Positions 52,533 to 62,942 of a DNA stretch of 64,000 nt are shown here, piece by piece. Every line of letters begins with the position of its first letter. Within the stretch, counting starts at the first letter, position 1. The translations under genes were made by a program, and so were the position numbers. Source of the DNA: Malus domestica (taxonomy: Eukaryota; Streptophyta; Magnoliopsida; Rosales; Rosaceae); the NCBI RefSeq assembly GCF_042453785.1, contig NC_091677.1, positions 34,021,001 through 34,085,000 of the forward strand. The letters run 5' to 3'. Under the pieces are notes generated by a model that was not told the origin of the DNA, searched no databases, and worked only from the letters and a program-made list of their open reading frames with translations.

Positions 52533-53166
52533 TTTCAAACATCTTAGTCCATGCTCTCAACTTATTTTTTAATGTGAGGTTTAATGTGAGGGATCGATCG
52601 ACGATAGCGCATTCGGTATGCATGATACATTGCCGAGATATTCCCAAAAGGTTAGAGTATTTTTCTACGTATAGAACATGCATTAATTATTTGGAAAGTT
52701 GGAAGGTAAATAATGGCAGAGTACGAGATAGTGCTTGTGCTAGAAAGAGAAAGAAAAAGAAAAAAAATGAGAGAGGATGAAAAAAATGGAAAACATTTGA
52801 ATAGGAGAGAATCTTACTCCGTCGTAGAAATGCCTGAAGTCGCGTGAATATTAGCATGGCAGGCTGCCTAAAGTTTACCCATAAAGAGAAAGGAATCTGG
52901 CTAGCCCACTAAATCCTTTCTCATCTACCCACCACAAAACAAACATAAATATATCGCAGTACTAGCAATTGCCTAAATATGGCATGTAAATAAACAGTCA
53001 TTTGCCATGGATATAATGAGAGGTAACACCGTACGTAACTATAAGAACATCAAGAACAAAACATCACTCATCCATCACTCATCCATCACTCATCATCTGT
53101 TGTTGGTGTCTATATGACACTTCTAAAGGCTCAACACTTAGAAATTCACCATTAATTAAATCATAT

Positions 53167-53759
53167 TGTTTGGGTTAATATTTAACTCTGGGCTTAAAAG
53201 GAGAGGAAGCCCAAAAGAGTTCAATAGTGAAGATTTTGCCCGAGGCCCAGGGTTAAGTCCAAATACCCATTTCAAGACAATGTGACAGCTCCCCATTAAA
53301 TGCAAAGGGTAGGTGTTTACAAGGGAAGTGACAACTAATGGAAATCAACCAATTCCTAGCCCAAAAGCACTTTTCCGAATGGCAGAACATGTAAAAATGC
53401 TGATGACTCACTACCCTCCAGTTGCTTTTGGGCAAGAGCAGAAACAACGCAGTCGGGTTAATTCATTTATAAATTAGGGAAGAGGGCCCAGAGATAAGGG
53501 CACACAAACAATCAAACAAACAAACATACAACTTGTCTCTCAGTCAAGCAAATATCCAGAAAGCTGTGCTTTGTCCAGATTCTGCACCCCTTTTAGCCTT
53601 AGACTCCCCCTAGAAAGACATCTTTTGTCTATGTAAAAACTCTGCTACCTTCTTCGAATGTTGTAGTATCAATTTTCTTATGTAAACCTATTTACTTTTC
53701 AACCCTCTTTCAATACCTAACTCTTTAGAACTACACCAAAGAGATTACAAGGCGTTTAA
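53167..53759 (+). mobile_element. LTR fragment, same family as 24884-26531, truncated by insertion
   Basis: It starts TGTTTGGGTTAATA. It has a TTATAAATTAGGG TATA box near 53468, a CAATCAAACAAACAAACATA leader-like stretch, CTCTGCTACCTTC and GTAGTATCAATTTTC, all in the order seen in the LTR at 24.9 kb. It stops at GGCGTTTAA, where a second LTR begins. In the full-length copy this position falls within the region after AGAACTACAAAGA. So the downstream long LTR inserted into it. Confidence 0.65.
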
Positions 53760-56118
53760 TGTGAAATCCCATTCCTGGATTTCACTGTGATAATCTATGT
53801 ATTTGTATTATTGAGGTTCTATATTATTTTTCGAGAATTTATATTAATTTATTTGAAATTAGGTTTTAATTAAACTAGTTATGAGGGTAGGGTAGAAGTT
53901 TGGAAATTAATTATCTAAAATCCATAGACCTTTCGAGGTCACGGTTTATATTTTCGAATAGATCTCAAAGCCACGAGCACATAGGCGAAAGCCATTTGTG
54001 AGTCCGAATTATAACGGTATAGTTACAAACGTTTGAAGTTGTGATACTATAGATTTTATGAATTAATTATATCCCACTTTGTGGGTAAGAGGCCCAGATC
54101 GATCGATATGGGGTTAAGTGGACCATCATAATTGAAAAAAAAGGAGGGGGAAGCAACCTATCAGGTGGAAGGGAAAAAGAAAGGAAAAAGAAAAGAAAAG
54201 AGGGATTTTTCCCCTTTCCATTTGGTCAACCCGTGCACCCACAAACCCAACTTCAACCCGAATGAATTCCAGTCAATCTCCACCATTTTCAAGCCATTCT
54301 CACCCCTCAACCACCTGCAACTTATTCCACAACCTCCCATCTACCATCTCCACCCAAATTTGGTGATTTTTAAGCCCAAAAACAGTGCGGGTGATCAGAG
54401 GTGTTTGAGGGCGATTCAGCCGTTTCGGCAAGTTTTACCACCCACCACCACCCCTAATCAACTTCCCTTGGATCCAGGAATAAGACCCAATCAGTTGTAG
54501 GGGTGTTGGAACATCGAGGAAGTCGAATCGAATAACACCCATCTTAGGGTTTCCGGCGGGTTTGAGTGATTTTGGGGTTTTTCCCGGTCGAATTGAACTT
54601 CAGCCCAGATTGGATATGGATCACAAGTAGTGGAACTATTGACAAGATTGGATATGGATCACAAGCAGTGGAATTATTGACAAAATATAAGGAGTGGCTG
54701 ATGTGGACATTCTAGTGATACCTCTGGTATGTATTATGTGTTATGTGAGTGACATTGGACTACTCTTGTTGGGGATCTAGACATAAGGAATGTGTGTGAT
54801 ATGTATAATGTGTGATGATGAGATTGCACCATGTAGTAGTGGTACATGGATGGTCCTGCTTGGTATATCCGCGATGGGGGACCATACACATGCTAGGAGT
54901 GATCATGCTTGGTATATCCGCGATGGGTGATCACTACCTAGAGCTATATGATACAGTCCTACTTGGTATATTCGCGATGAGGGACTGTTATGGGTGATCA
55001 TGCTTGGTATATCCGCGATGGGTGATTACTGCCTACGGTATTAGACTATGCATATGGTTCTGCTTGGTATATCCGCGATGGGGAACCATACACATGCTAG
55101 GAGTGATCACGCTTGGTATATCCGCGATGGGTGGTCACTACCTAGAGTTAGAATGTGGTCCTGCTTGATATATCAGCGATGGGGGACCATATGTATTCAG
55201 GGGTAATCATGCTTGGTATACCGCGATGGGTGATCACTGCATGTACAGTACGATGAGATTATGCCTATGGTTCTGCTTGGTATATCTGCGATAGGGGACC
55301 ATACGCATTCTAGAGGTGATGATGATTAGGTGATGATGATTAGTTATACTTGGTACATTTGATAGCCGATCATATTTAGTTTGGTTCCGTTGAGTGGTCC
55401 GGAACCCGAGGTTGTTGAATTTCGTGGAGTAGTCTAAAATCCCATTATTTGGAGAAGTAGGCTTGGTCTAACCATGTCACTCTAACCTTAGTTTTATATA
55501 TATTTGTGTCAATGGTTTCGAGAATCTTGTGAATTGAGTTAGAAAAGATGTTGGACGTCTGAGTGACTCTTTCGGGATTTTCTATGATTCGATTATGATT
55601 TCATAAGGTATGAATTTAGAAGATATGGAAATAATTGTTATTACTTTGATCAAATTAATTAATTAATGTGGCTAGAGAATGGTTTTGTGTTTCGTCGGTT
55701 CTTAAATATGATGTATGTTGTGAATTACGATATCATGATGAGACATAATGATTTATATGTTGGATGGGATAGAAATCATGTTTTCATGGGGGTTGGTTAT
55801 GTAGCCTGAGTCCAGGAATTACATGTTGTCGGGTTATAATAAATGATTGAGGAATGCTATGCTTTTCTGCTTGAACTAAGTGGAATAAACGTCTGATTTT
55901 GTGATGAGTGAACTACGAATGGCTTGATCCTTATTGAGGGTACGTAGGCAGTCTAACGAGGAGGTTATATGCAGCCATAAAGTAAAGGAAAAATTACATT
56001 GCAATTTGATTCTCGAGTTGTGATTTGCCATATCTCGAAGATGGGGTATGTGAGATATACGAGTATTTGGTGACGTCACGTGTCGATCCTGGACGTATGT
56101 CGGGATCGGGGCGTGACA
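53760..56118 (+). mobile_element. Long LTR (2359 bp) of a Ty3/gypsy-type element
   Basis: It begins TGTGAAATCCCATTCC and ends CGGGATCGGGGCGTGACA, typical TG/CA ends for this class, followed at once by a degenerate primer-binding site. It is therefore a 5' LTR. No 3' LTR or gag-pol was found, so the element is incomplete or a coding-less derivative. A 122-codon frame at 54132-54500 (Lys-rich start, Pro-rich body) has no recognisable domain. From 54850 to 55303 it carries the array of nine hairpins. No TATA box was assigned with confidence. Confidence 0.72.
54850..55303 (+). repeat. Array of nine hairpins with constant 22-nt loop and covarying stems
   Basis: Each unit has inverted arms around a 22-base loop containing CTTGGTATATCCGCGATGG. 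Arms by unit (left/right): 1 ATGGTCC/GGACCAT (54850); 2 AGTGATCA/TGATCACT (54898); 3 ACAGTCC/GGACTGT (54953); 4 GTGATCA/TGATTAC (54994); 5 TATGGTTC/GAACCATA (55053); 6 AGTGATCA/TGGTCACT (55102); 7 AATGTGGTCC/GGACCATAT region (55153); 8 GTAATCA/TGATCAC (55203, loop 21); 9 TATGGTTC/GGACCATA (55266). Two stem classes alternate, and units 1-4 and 5-8 form a super-repeat of about 204 bases. Units 1, 3 and 5 differ by paired substitutions that keep all base pairs. Units 4, 6, 7 and 9 have a single G-T pair, which as RNA is G-U. Only unit 8 has one true mismatch. Function unknown. Confidence 0.88.
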
Positions 56119-56138
56119 ACTTTTTGTGGTACTAGAGC
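56119..56138 (+). promoter_or_regulatory. Degenerate primer-binding site after the long LTR
   Basis: The stretch reads ACTTTTTGTGGTACTAGAGC. TGGTACTAGAGC differs from the usual TGGTATCAGAGC at two adjacent positions. Its place directly after GTGACA supports the LTR end. Confidence 0.6.
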
Positions 56139-57560
56139 TTAGGTACTAGGTCCTTGTACCTTTACCTTAGTGTAGGAATGATTTTTGGGTAATGCCATTT
56201 GTAACTTTGACGGGACACTACTTAAGCGTTTGATCTTGTCAGTTTGAAGCCTTGTGTTGCTTATGTGACATTGCTCTTGGTTGGTATCGATGTGTTGAGC
56301 TCATGTATTGTGCTAATTTATTTCAAAGCATGTTGATAGTGCGTTGAATAAGTGGTTCAATTAATTTTTACTTAATCCTAGAAAATGTGATGTGAAATTC
56401 ACATGCATCATCATTACTTCAAATAGTAGTTAGAATGCCTTCATTTAAACCATGGATATGGATGATTGTGAAATGGTTGTGTTCATATGATTGAATGGGA
56501 GAATAAAAAATTTTAAAATATCATATTTCATGTTATAGCTTCAAAGATGAGTGTTTGATTAAAGTCTCGAATTAATCTTGAATTGGGTTGATATTATGTT
56601 ATGCGATATTAAAATTTTGAACGTTAAGATGATTGTGCAATTGTGATAAGTAGATAGAAATGTCGTATTATATCTGTGCAATTGAGAAATGTTGAATTGG
56701 GCGGCCAAGGCCGTGGATGTTAATTCGGGCAAAAAGGCCTGTGGAATGTGAGAAATGGATGAGTGGGCACAAAGACCCAATGTTTCTGGGGAGAAGCTCT
56801 ATGTGTGGGCTGCGAGAATAAATTATCAAAGTGATAAATATGTGTGACGTGTTTTGGCCAGGTATATTATAATCTTTTCCAAACTACTAGTCACTTATGT
56901 GGATAAAAGAAAAAGATGATGAAATTGTTGTTTCGCCAATGATGATTATGGCTAGAAATTTTCAAATATTATGGCCATGCTAATTATGGCTGAAAATTTT
57001 AATATTTATGAAAGTCATGATGATTTTATGAGCGGGAATGAAATCGCAACCCGATGCTATGATTGGTTTAATATATAATGGTGAATAATTGTGATTTGGA
57101 ATTCCAATGAATTTGGTTGGAATTTTTTATATGTGATTTACCAATTCTGATGGTTTGGCTTGAAATTCTGATATTTATTTGACCAATGAGGGTTATGGCT
57201 GGAATTTATGACATTTGTTTTGCTAATGATGAGTATGGTGAATTTTTTTTGATGTTGGTATCACCAGTGAGTGTGGCTAGAAATTTTGAGGAAGAATCGT
57301 GGTAACGGCTATGTATAGTCAATGATGGTAAGTGGTTTTACCAACGCTTGTGGTTATTATGCTAATATTTATCTAGCCAATGGTAGATGTGGTTTGATAA
57401 TTTGGTATTTATTTAGCCAATTCGGATTGCTGCTTGATGTTTGATACATATTTTGCCAATGTGTATGGCTAGAATTTCTAATATTTATTCTGCCAATAAA
57501 TGTTGCTGGGAATCTGAGTATATGGGTGAGAATCATGATGATCTATCCGTTAATTTATTT
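56139..57560. repeat. Retroelement interior with degenerate minisatellite
   Basis: After the primer-binding site there is no gag-like frame. From about 56930 to 57520 a degenerate unit of 55-75 bases repeats, with blocks such as CCAATGATGATTATGGCTAG and AAATTTT followed by ATATTTATTT. No product is recognised. From here to 58080 is AT-rich DNA with a 79-codon frame of no resemblance. Confidence 0.5.
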
Positions 57561-58087
57561 ATTTTGAGCTTGAACAAACTCGTAGACTGAGGTTATGATT
57601 TTATTTACAATAAATGGAATGATGGGGAAAGTTTGTAATTATAAATTTGGTTGGTTTGGTTGCCATAATCATGAGGGTTTAGGTGAGAAAAAAATTAGTT
57701 TATATGAAAGAGTTTTCTACACAATCATAGTTCATTGGAATTTTGTAATTTGGAGTGCTACTATTACAAAGATGTTGTTGTTGTATTTTAGAAGTCAAGC
57801 GCCGATCAACTATAAGCATTGTAATGGGGCGTAAACTTATTTTAAAAGCAGAATGTCTCACATTTGTCTCGACCAATTTTCTAATTTTTCTAATTTATTA
57901 TGTCATGTTCATTTAACATTTAGTTAATCACGTACATGCTTTAAAGTGTGTACTCATTTGCATGATAATTTATAAAAAAAAATTTAAACAAAGATAATTC
58001 AAAATTTGTATAGGTATTTAATATGGCAATTACACTTTAATTTTCCAACAGGACACTTGGCAGGAGCAAGGGTCCAAGCCATGTTGA

Positions 58088-58312
58088 GAGGATCTCGCCA
58101 TCCTCCTTGTAAGGATTCGGAGATCCTCCAATCACATCTATTCATCATACATCATGCGTTTAGTTTTTTGTTAAATACTGTTTATATTCAATTTTAAATT
58201 AAAAAATTTACAATGATTCCTGACCGCATGATGTACAATAAACAAATGTGATTTGAGGATTTTTAATACCCTCACAAAAATGATCCGATGATAATCTTCC
58301 TGGAAAAGATGC
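58088..58312. mobile_element. MITE-like long imperfect inverted repeat
   Basis: The left arm has GAGATCCTCCAATCACATCT and ATCATACATCATGCG. The right arm, reverse-complemented, has AATCCTCAAATCACATTTG, TTATTGTACATCATGCG. The arms face each other across a short AT-rich centre (58160-58220). The outer ends are not exact and no target duplication was fixed. Confidence 0.55.
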
Positions 58313-59105
58313 AGTTGGAACAGGATTAGTATAACTGGGCTTTCTGTGAGGGACATGTTTATAGAGTCGAAGTTGTCAGGGCCTAAATGCGGTTTTGAAG
58401 TGCGGTCCCTTGGTATTTATTTCCGAGTTGGGTACCGAGTCTAGCCATCGCATTTTTTATTTGCCACAAAGCCCATCACATTTTCAAAGTTTCAAAAAAT
58501 GTAACAAATTGTACAAAAGTAATTGTTTTTACCTCATTTGAACTATAAGCCTCTTGCAAATGTAGCAAAATCATATAAAAATGTTGTAGTATGAATTTAG
58601 AGAGGGAAGAGAGAGGGAGATCGGCAGAGAGAAGAGAGAAAGAGAGAAGGACTGGAGGAATTTTGTGTTGATATTCCTTATATCTTATGCTTTTATTTAT
58701 AGTAAACATGATGGACTTTACATGTCGTACAAATAATACAGAGTACAATAGGAAATATTTAGAAGATCTCATAGAATTTTTGTATACAATCTACTAAAAT
58801 TTACAAAATCACATTCTTAATTAAATATTAACTGCAACAAAAACATAATTTTAAAAGAATCTATATCCAATCCATGGTCCAGAATATTGGAGAATCAGTA
58901 ATTTACATACTTTTATAATTAGTTGTCAAGTTTCATTCTCAAAAAAGTACAACAAACAATTATGAAGCTTTTCTCTCTAATAATCTTTCCATGTGTTTTT
59001 TTTTAATACAAATGACATTCTACACTAATATATATTAAGAAGAAAAGGGGGAAGGTTTAAATTTTAGAAGAGAAAGGTACTAACCATCAAGTGTTGCTCA
59101 GAATT

Positions 59106-59304
59106 GGGAAAGGATCCTCTTCGGATCATTTCCACCAAGTCCACCAAGGCACACAATTCAGACTTTTGAAATTTGATCAAATAACTAAAATTATTATAAT
59201 TTTTAAAGTGTGTCCCTGTTTGTAGTCATTAGATCAAGTTTCAAAAGTCCGAATTATATGTTTTGGTTGACTTGGTGGAAAGAATCCGAAGAGGATACTT
59301 TCCC
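59106..59304. mobile_element. MITE (199 bp), long TIRs and 8-bp TSD TCAGAATT
   Basis: The left end GGGAAAGGATCCTCTTCGGA and the right end in reverse complement GGGAAAGTATCCTCTTCGGA differ at one base. The inverted arms continue for about 65 bases (CCACCAAGTC, then AATTCAGACTTTTGAAA on the left). Flanks are identical TCAGAATT (59098-59105 and 59305-59312). An 8-base duplication suggests a hAT-type origin, although Mutator-like MITEs (9 bases) can look alike. It is non-coding. Confidence 0.9.
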
Positions 59305-59312
59305 TCAGAATT

Positions 59313-60372
59313 AGTGGTGATGTGATGGAGGAACCATTGAATTGTCAAAACATTGCAAATCGAGATCTACATGTTAACTAACTCTCTTTTTTTCTTCATA
59401 CAATTAATAAACCCTTAAAAACCTAATACTTAAAATACCTAAAATATTATCATTTTTCAATAAGTTTTTGTTCTATGTTCTCATTTCATCGGCACAAGAC
59501 ACAATGTGAAGATGTAAGGTATACATGGCATGGAAGTTATTCCACATAAGTTAGTCTCTATTATATACAAGGATGTGATATTCACACACCCTATTTTACT
59601 TCTCACACATCTTTTTAATTTTTGCAAGAGGTCCAATATTTCTTGGCTGAGATGTTAAATGCCAGTTATGAATTTAGAAATATTCAAGGGAGACAGAACT
59701 TGAGGTCCAATAACATTAACAAACGTTAGTTGTGTGTGCATAACGCTAACAACCGTTAATATCTAATAATTAATGAATTTGTTTTTGTTAATAAAAAAAA
59801 AGGATGAAAGGACAATTTAATTTTCTATAATACAAAAAAAATAATGGGCAATAATGTAATTTCATAGATCTAAATTTTATTGTATGATGTTAAAATATCT
59901 TTAATATTTAAAATTAAAAAAAATTAAAAAACAAAAACTTCCTACTCTCCCCCATGTTCTCTCTCTCCCCCTCTCTCCTTCTCATTAAAAAAAAACATAT
60001 GTTCATACACAAAAAGTGTGTAGGCAAATGCTAGTGATGAATAAATATCTTATACATACGAGTAATGCTAAAAAAAATCAAATTTAAAAATAAAATAATA
60101 TGATTATAAATGATTGAATTATTAATTAAATATCGATCAACATATTTATTTCTTATTAATAACGTATTATTTGATTTAAATATTTAATCTTCGTAGAATT
60201 ATCCCTTATATATATATATATATGCCTTCCTTCCCTGTTCCCAGACGCAGATTGCGATGGTCAAAATCATCCTTATTTAATAAATACATTAGGGTCAAAA
60301 AATAAAAAATGAGGGTCCAGTTGTAAATATCAGATCATCTGTCAGTCCGAAACGCAAGCCGGGGGTTTGGGA
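59313..60372. other. Intergenic, no gene recognised
   Basis: AT-rich DNA with a TCTCTC tract near 59960 and a TA run at 60211-60222. No frames with family resemblance. Confidence 0.5.
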
Positions 60373-60483
60373 CGTCAGCTGACATGCGTCACGCCATACG
60401 CAAAATCCACCCAACTAATTAAAAAAGTAGCAACTGGTAGTACTAGAACAGAATAAAGTCACGCTCCATTCCCGGTGACGTCA
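60373..60483 (+). promoter_or_regulatory. as-1-like TGACG cluster upstream of the NIMIN gene
   Basis: Two TGACG motifs on the minus strand (CGTCA at 60373-60377 and 60387-60391) are spaced 14 bases start to start, near the 12 of the classical as-1 element. A palindromic TGACGTCA lies at 60476-60483. These are binding motifs for TGA bZIP factors, the DNA-bound partners of NPR1. The cluster is 170-280 bases upstream of a TATA box (60654-60660). Confidence 0.65.
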
Positions 60484-60653
60484 TATGTTCTTTGCAGCTG
60501 GATTTTACCATTATCTCCATCCAGTTAGGGTACAAATATGAAATATGGAGTTCTCTGCAAGGGCCGGTGGGGGTGATTTCGTCTTTCTGTCCTTATGCCA
60601 AATCGGACAGTGGGCCGGGCTCCTTCTTAATTGATCACAGGATTCACGGTGCA

Positions 60654-60660
60654 TATATAA
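60654..60660 (+). promoter_or_regulatory. TATA box of the NIMIN gene
   Basis: TATATAA at 60654-60660. Transcription would start at about 60685-60695, which argues that the ATG at 60492 is not used and decides the translation start in favour of 60687 or later. Confidence 0.6.
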
Positions 60661-60686
60661 TGATGATGGTTTTTGGTGACCTCAAT

Positions 60687-61250
60687 ATGACTACGTCACC
60701 ATGCATGTATAACTCTATAAGAAGTCTAAGATTAGAGAGCAGCACGGTACCCCAACAGTTGCCAACCATGGAAAATAAGAAGAAGATTGAAGACGTTGAC
60801 CAGGTGTGCTGGAAACATCAGGATGATGATGGACTCAAAGAAGAAGAAGAAGAGAGCGAGGAGATGAAGATGGAGAAGTTTTATTCGTTGATTCGGAGCT
60901 ACCACGAAGCTCGTAATCGTCTAAGATTAAGGAACGCAACACGGCCGCCGCCGCCGCCACCACAAGTTCATAGTGATGATCATGAAGTATTGTCGGTCAA
61001 CAAGGTCAACAGCAACAAGAGAAGAAAGAAAATGGGTGGTGATGATGATGATGCAGGAGGAGGAGGAGGTGGAGGGAAAATTTGGGTGCCAAGTTTTGAG
61101 GTGGGGGATTTTGCCAACGAGGTGGAGTTTCGACGTTCTCTCTATTCTTGTAATAATATTATTACTAGTACAGGAAGTACTGCTAGTTCTGCAGAACAAA
61201 AACAAGATGATGGAAAGAACGAGTTCCTGGACTTGAGGCTCACCCTATAG
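60687..61250 (+). CDS. NIM1/NPR1-interacting (NIMIN-type) protein
   Basis: A single exon of 187 codons from this ATG. The frame is open back to 60492, but the TATA box at 60654 makes that start unlikely. ATGs at 60705 and 60768 (160 residues, MENKKKIEDVDQV) are alternatives, the last having a good ACCATGG context. Counted from 60768: an acidic stretch (LKEEEEESEE), then MEKFYSLIRSYHEARNRL at 35-52, like the amphipathic NPR1-binding segment of NIMINs; Pro6 and Lys/Arg-rich NKRRKK, a possible nuclear signal; a Gly7 run; IWVPSFEVGDFANEVEF; and a C-terminal LDLRLTL, an EAR repression motif. NIMINs are small nuclear proteins that bind NPR1 and damp salicylic-acid-induced PR gene expression. Low complexity makes the domain call rest on three short motifs. 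Confidence 0.78.
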   Translation: MTTSPCMYNSIRSLRLESSTVPQQLPTMENKKKIEDVDQVCWKHQDDDGLKEEEEESEEMKMEKFYSLIRSYHEARNRLRLRNATRPPPPPPQVHSDDHEVLSVNKVNSNKRRKKMGGDDDDAGGGGGGGKIWVPSFEVGDFANEVEFRRSLYSCNNIITSTGSTASSAEQKQDDGKNEFLDLRLTL

Positions 61251-62942
61251 ACCAGTGTGTGATTTGCAAGTACATCTTAAATTAACCTGTAATTAACTAA
61301 TTGAAGTTTCTTGATGTGTTAAATTAGGGTTCTCAGTTCTTGATGATGTTTAATTTGAATGTTAATATTTTGATCTTTACTCTCTCCTGAAATATGAATC
61401 CAAGATGGATGAATTGGTTACTTGAGGGAGGCAGCCGCAGAAGAACCTCCGACTCGGTTCCTTGAGAAAACAGGCGAAATGATTTTAGGTAGGGATAACT
61501 AATTAGGGGGATGCACCGTGCATTTTGTGCTTTTGGCGCAAGAAATGTTTGTTTTATGATTTAATCACGCCCCATGACATCCGGCAATCATAAGTTTGCG
61601 ACTTTTTTTATTTTAATTTTATTTTAATTTTTTTTATGTTAAAGAACATAATAAACCAAAGAATAAAAAACAGAATCGACAGGGAAAAAAAAAAGAAATA
61701 AAATATAACAAGGAAATTAAACAAGAAAATTTTAACAAAAAGCTTCCGGTACTGTTCATTTTAACGAAAAATCACATTTTACACTAAAAAGTCAATCCTG
61801 ACACTATTCACTTTACCTTTTATTTTGTCCTTATCGTTAAAATTCAAAGTTTTCAAACCATTTTCATTATTTTTCCTATTAAACAAATGCCCCTTATATG
61901 AATAATGTGTGTTTTTAGGCAGTGGAATTGTACATGCGATGCATGCATTCGGAGGAGTGCAGAAGAAGAAAAAAATATAGAAAAGACGGTTTTCTTGATA
62001 GTAATATGCATAGATTATTTTATTATTCACTTATATTGCATCACGGGAATGAAGAATATCATGTGACACTTTATGATAGCCACAAAACAAAAATCGTCTT
62101 GTCTTCCAAAAACACAAAAAAAACAAAAATCGTCTTAATTGTCAGACCCTAAATGCTTTTCTAGTGGTTGAAATACATTCGTGTCTGCTTCGCTAGCCCC
62201 ATTGTTTGGCATTAGTTTGTCAAGATGCAAGAGGCATGAGCGCTTTAAATAGACTACTATGGACATATTATTCAAAGAACCGCATAGACCCTCGATTTTG
62301 TTTAGAAACAAGAAGATTACAGCCTAGTAGTTGGTGAGGGCGAGTCACTTAGCACTATGGTTTAATAGTATTCTTCTTCATTTGTAAATAAGAGATCTTA
62401 GGTTCAATATTTATCAAATACGAATTTGAATCATATTATTGTTAATCCGAGTATAAAAAAGCCAATTGGAAGAACATTTATCACGAGATACCGACACCCA
62501 CAAGGATGAGATGGTTATCAATAATTGGTCCATATATAATAAGAACAACACATCATACAACGTGATATCTTACATTTTTAATCTCGAAAATCATTTACAT
62601 GATATGAGTACAAAATTATCATGACATCTTCTGTCAATGATATAACATCATATAGAAAAAACTTCACATAAGGCCACAACATACTCATCCACACCGCTGT
62701 ACGCGGATCATAATTTGACTGAAAAAAGAGGAGGACAGTCGAGAAGGAAAAGCCATCGCAAGAAGCAAAGTGTGCGTCACAGTCTCACTGACAATCCTGC
62801 ACCTTCCGCGAAATATACAAAATGATATATAGCGCTTCGGTTTTGCAAGTAACCCAAAACCCGATGCACTAATTCGTTTTTTGGCCACAATCCATCTTCT
62901 CTCCATACTTTTTTTTTTGGAAGCTTCTTCTCTCCATACTCC
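61251..62942. other. Intergenic with MITE and SINE copies, no gene
   Basis: The first 150 bases are the likely NIMIN 3' untranslated region. At about 62335-62470 is a diverged plus-strand SINE of the type at 45040, with TTAATAGTATTCTTCTTCAT and a mutated box B (GGTTCAATA). Frames of up to 103 codons (62685-62996, minus) have no family resemblance. Confidence 0.5.
61733..61879 (-). mobile_element. MITE-like repeat, same family as 37108-37260
   Basis: In minus orientation it reads GAAAATGGTTTGAAAACTTT, GAATTTTAACGATAAGGACA, AAATAAAAGGTAAAGTGAAT, GTGTAAAATGTGATTTTTCG and GTACCGGAAGC in the order of the other copy. It retains some blocks better than the 37-kb copy. Ends are approximate. Confidence 0.65.

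Noticed and set aside
54132..54500. 122-codon frame as a host gene
   Set aside because: It lies inside the long LTR, has a low-complexity Lys-rich start and Pro-rich body, and no family resemblance. Kept only as a note under the LTR.
54850..55303. CRISPR-like array (constant repeat with variable flanks)
   Set aside because: The locus is in a plant LTR. The variable parts are inverted arms that pair with each other, not unrelated spacers, and no cas-like genes exist.
60927..61236. 92-codon minus frame and 87-codon plus frame over the NIMIN gene
   Set aside because: They are shadows of the simple-repeat codons (GGA, GAT, CCG) of the NIMIN frame.
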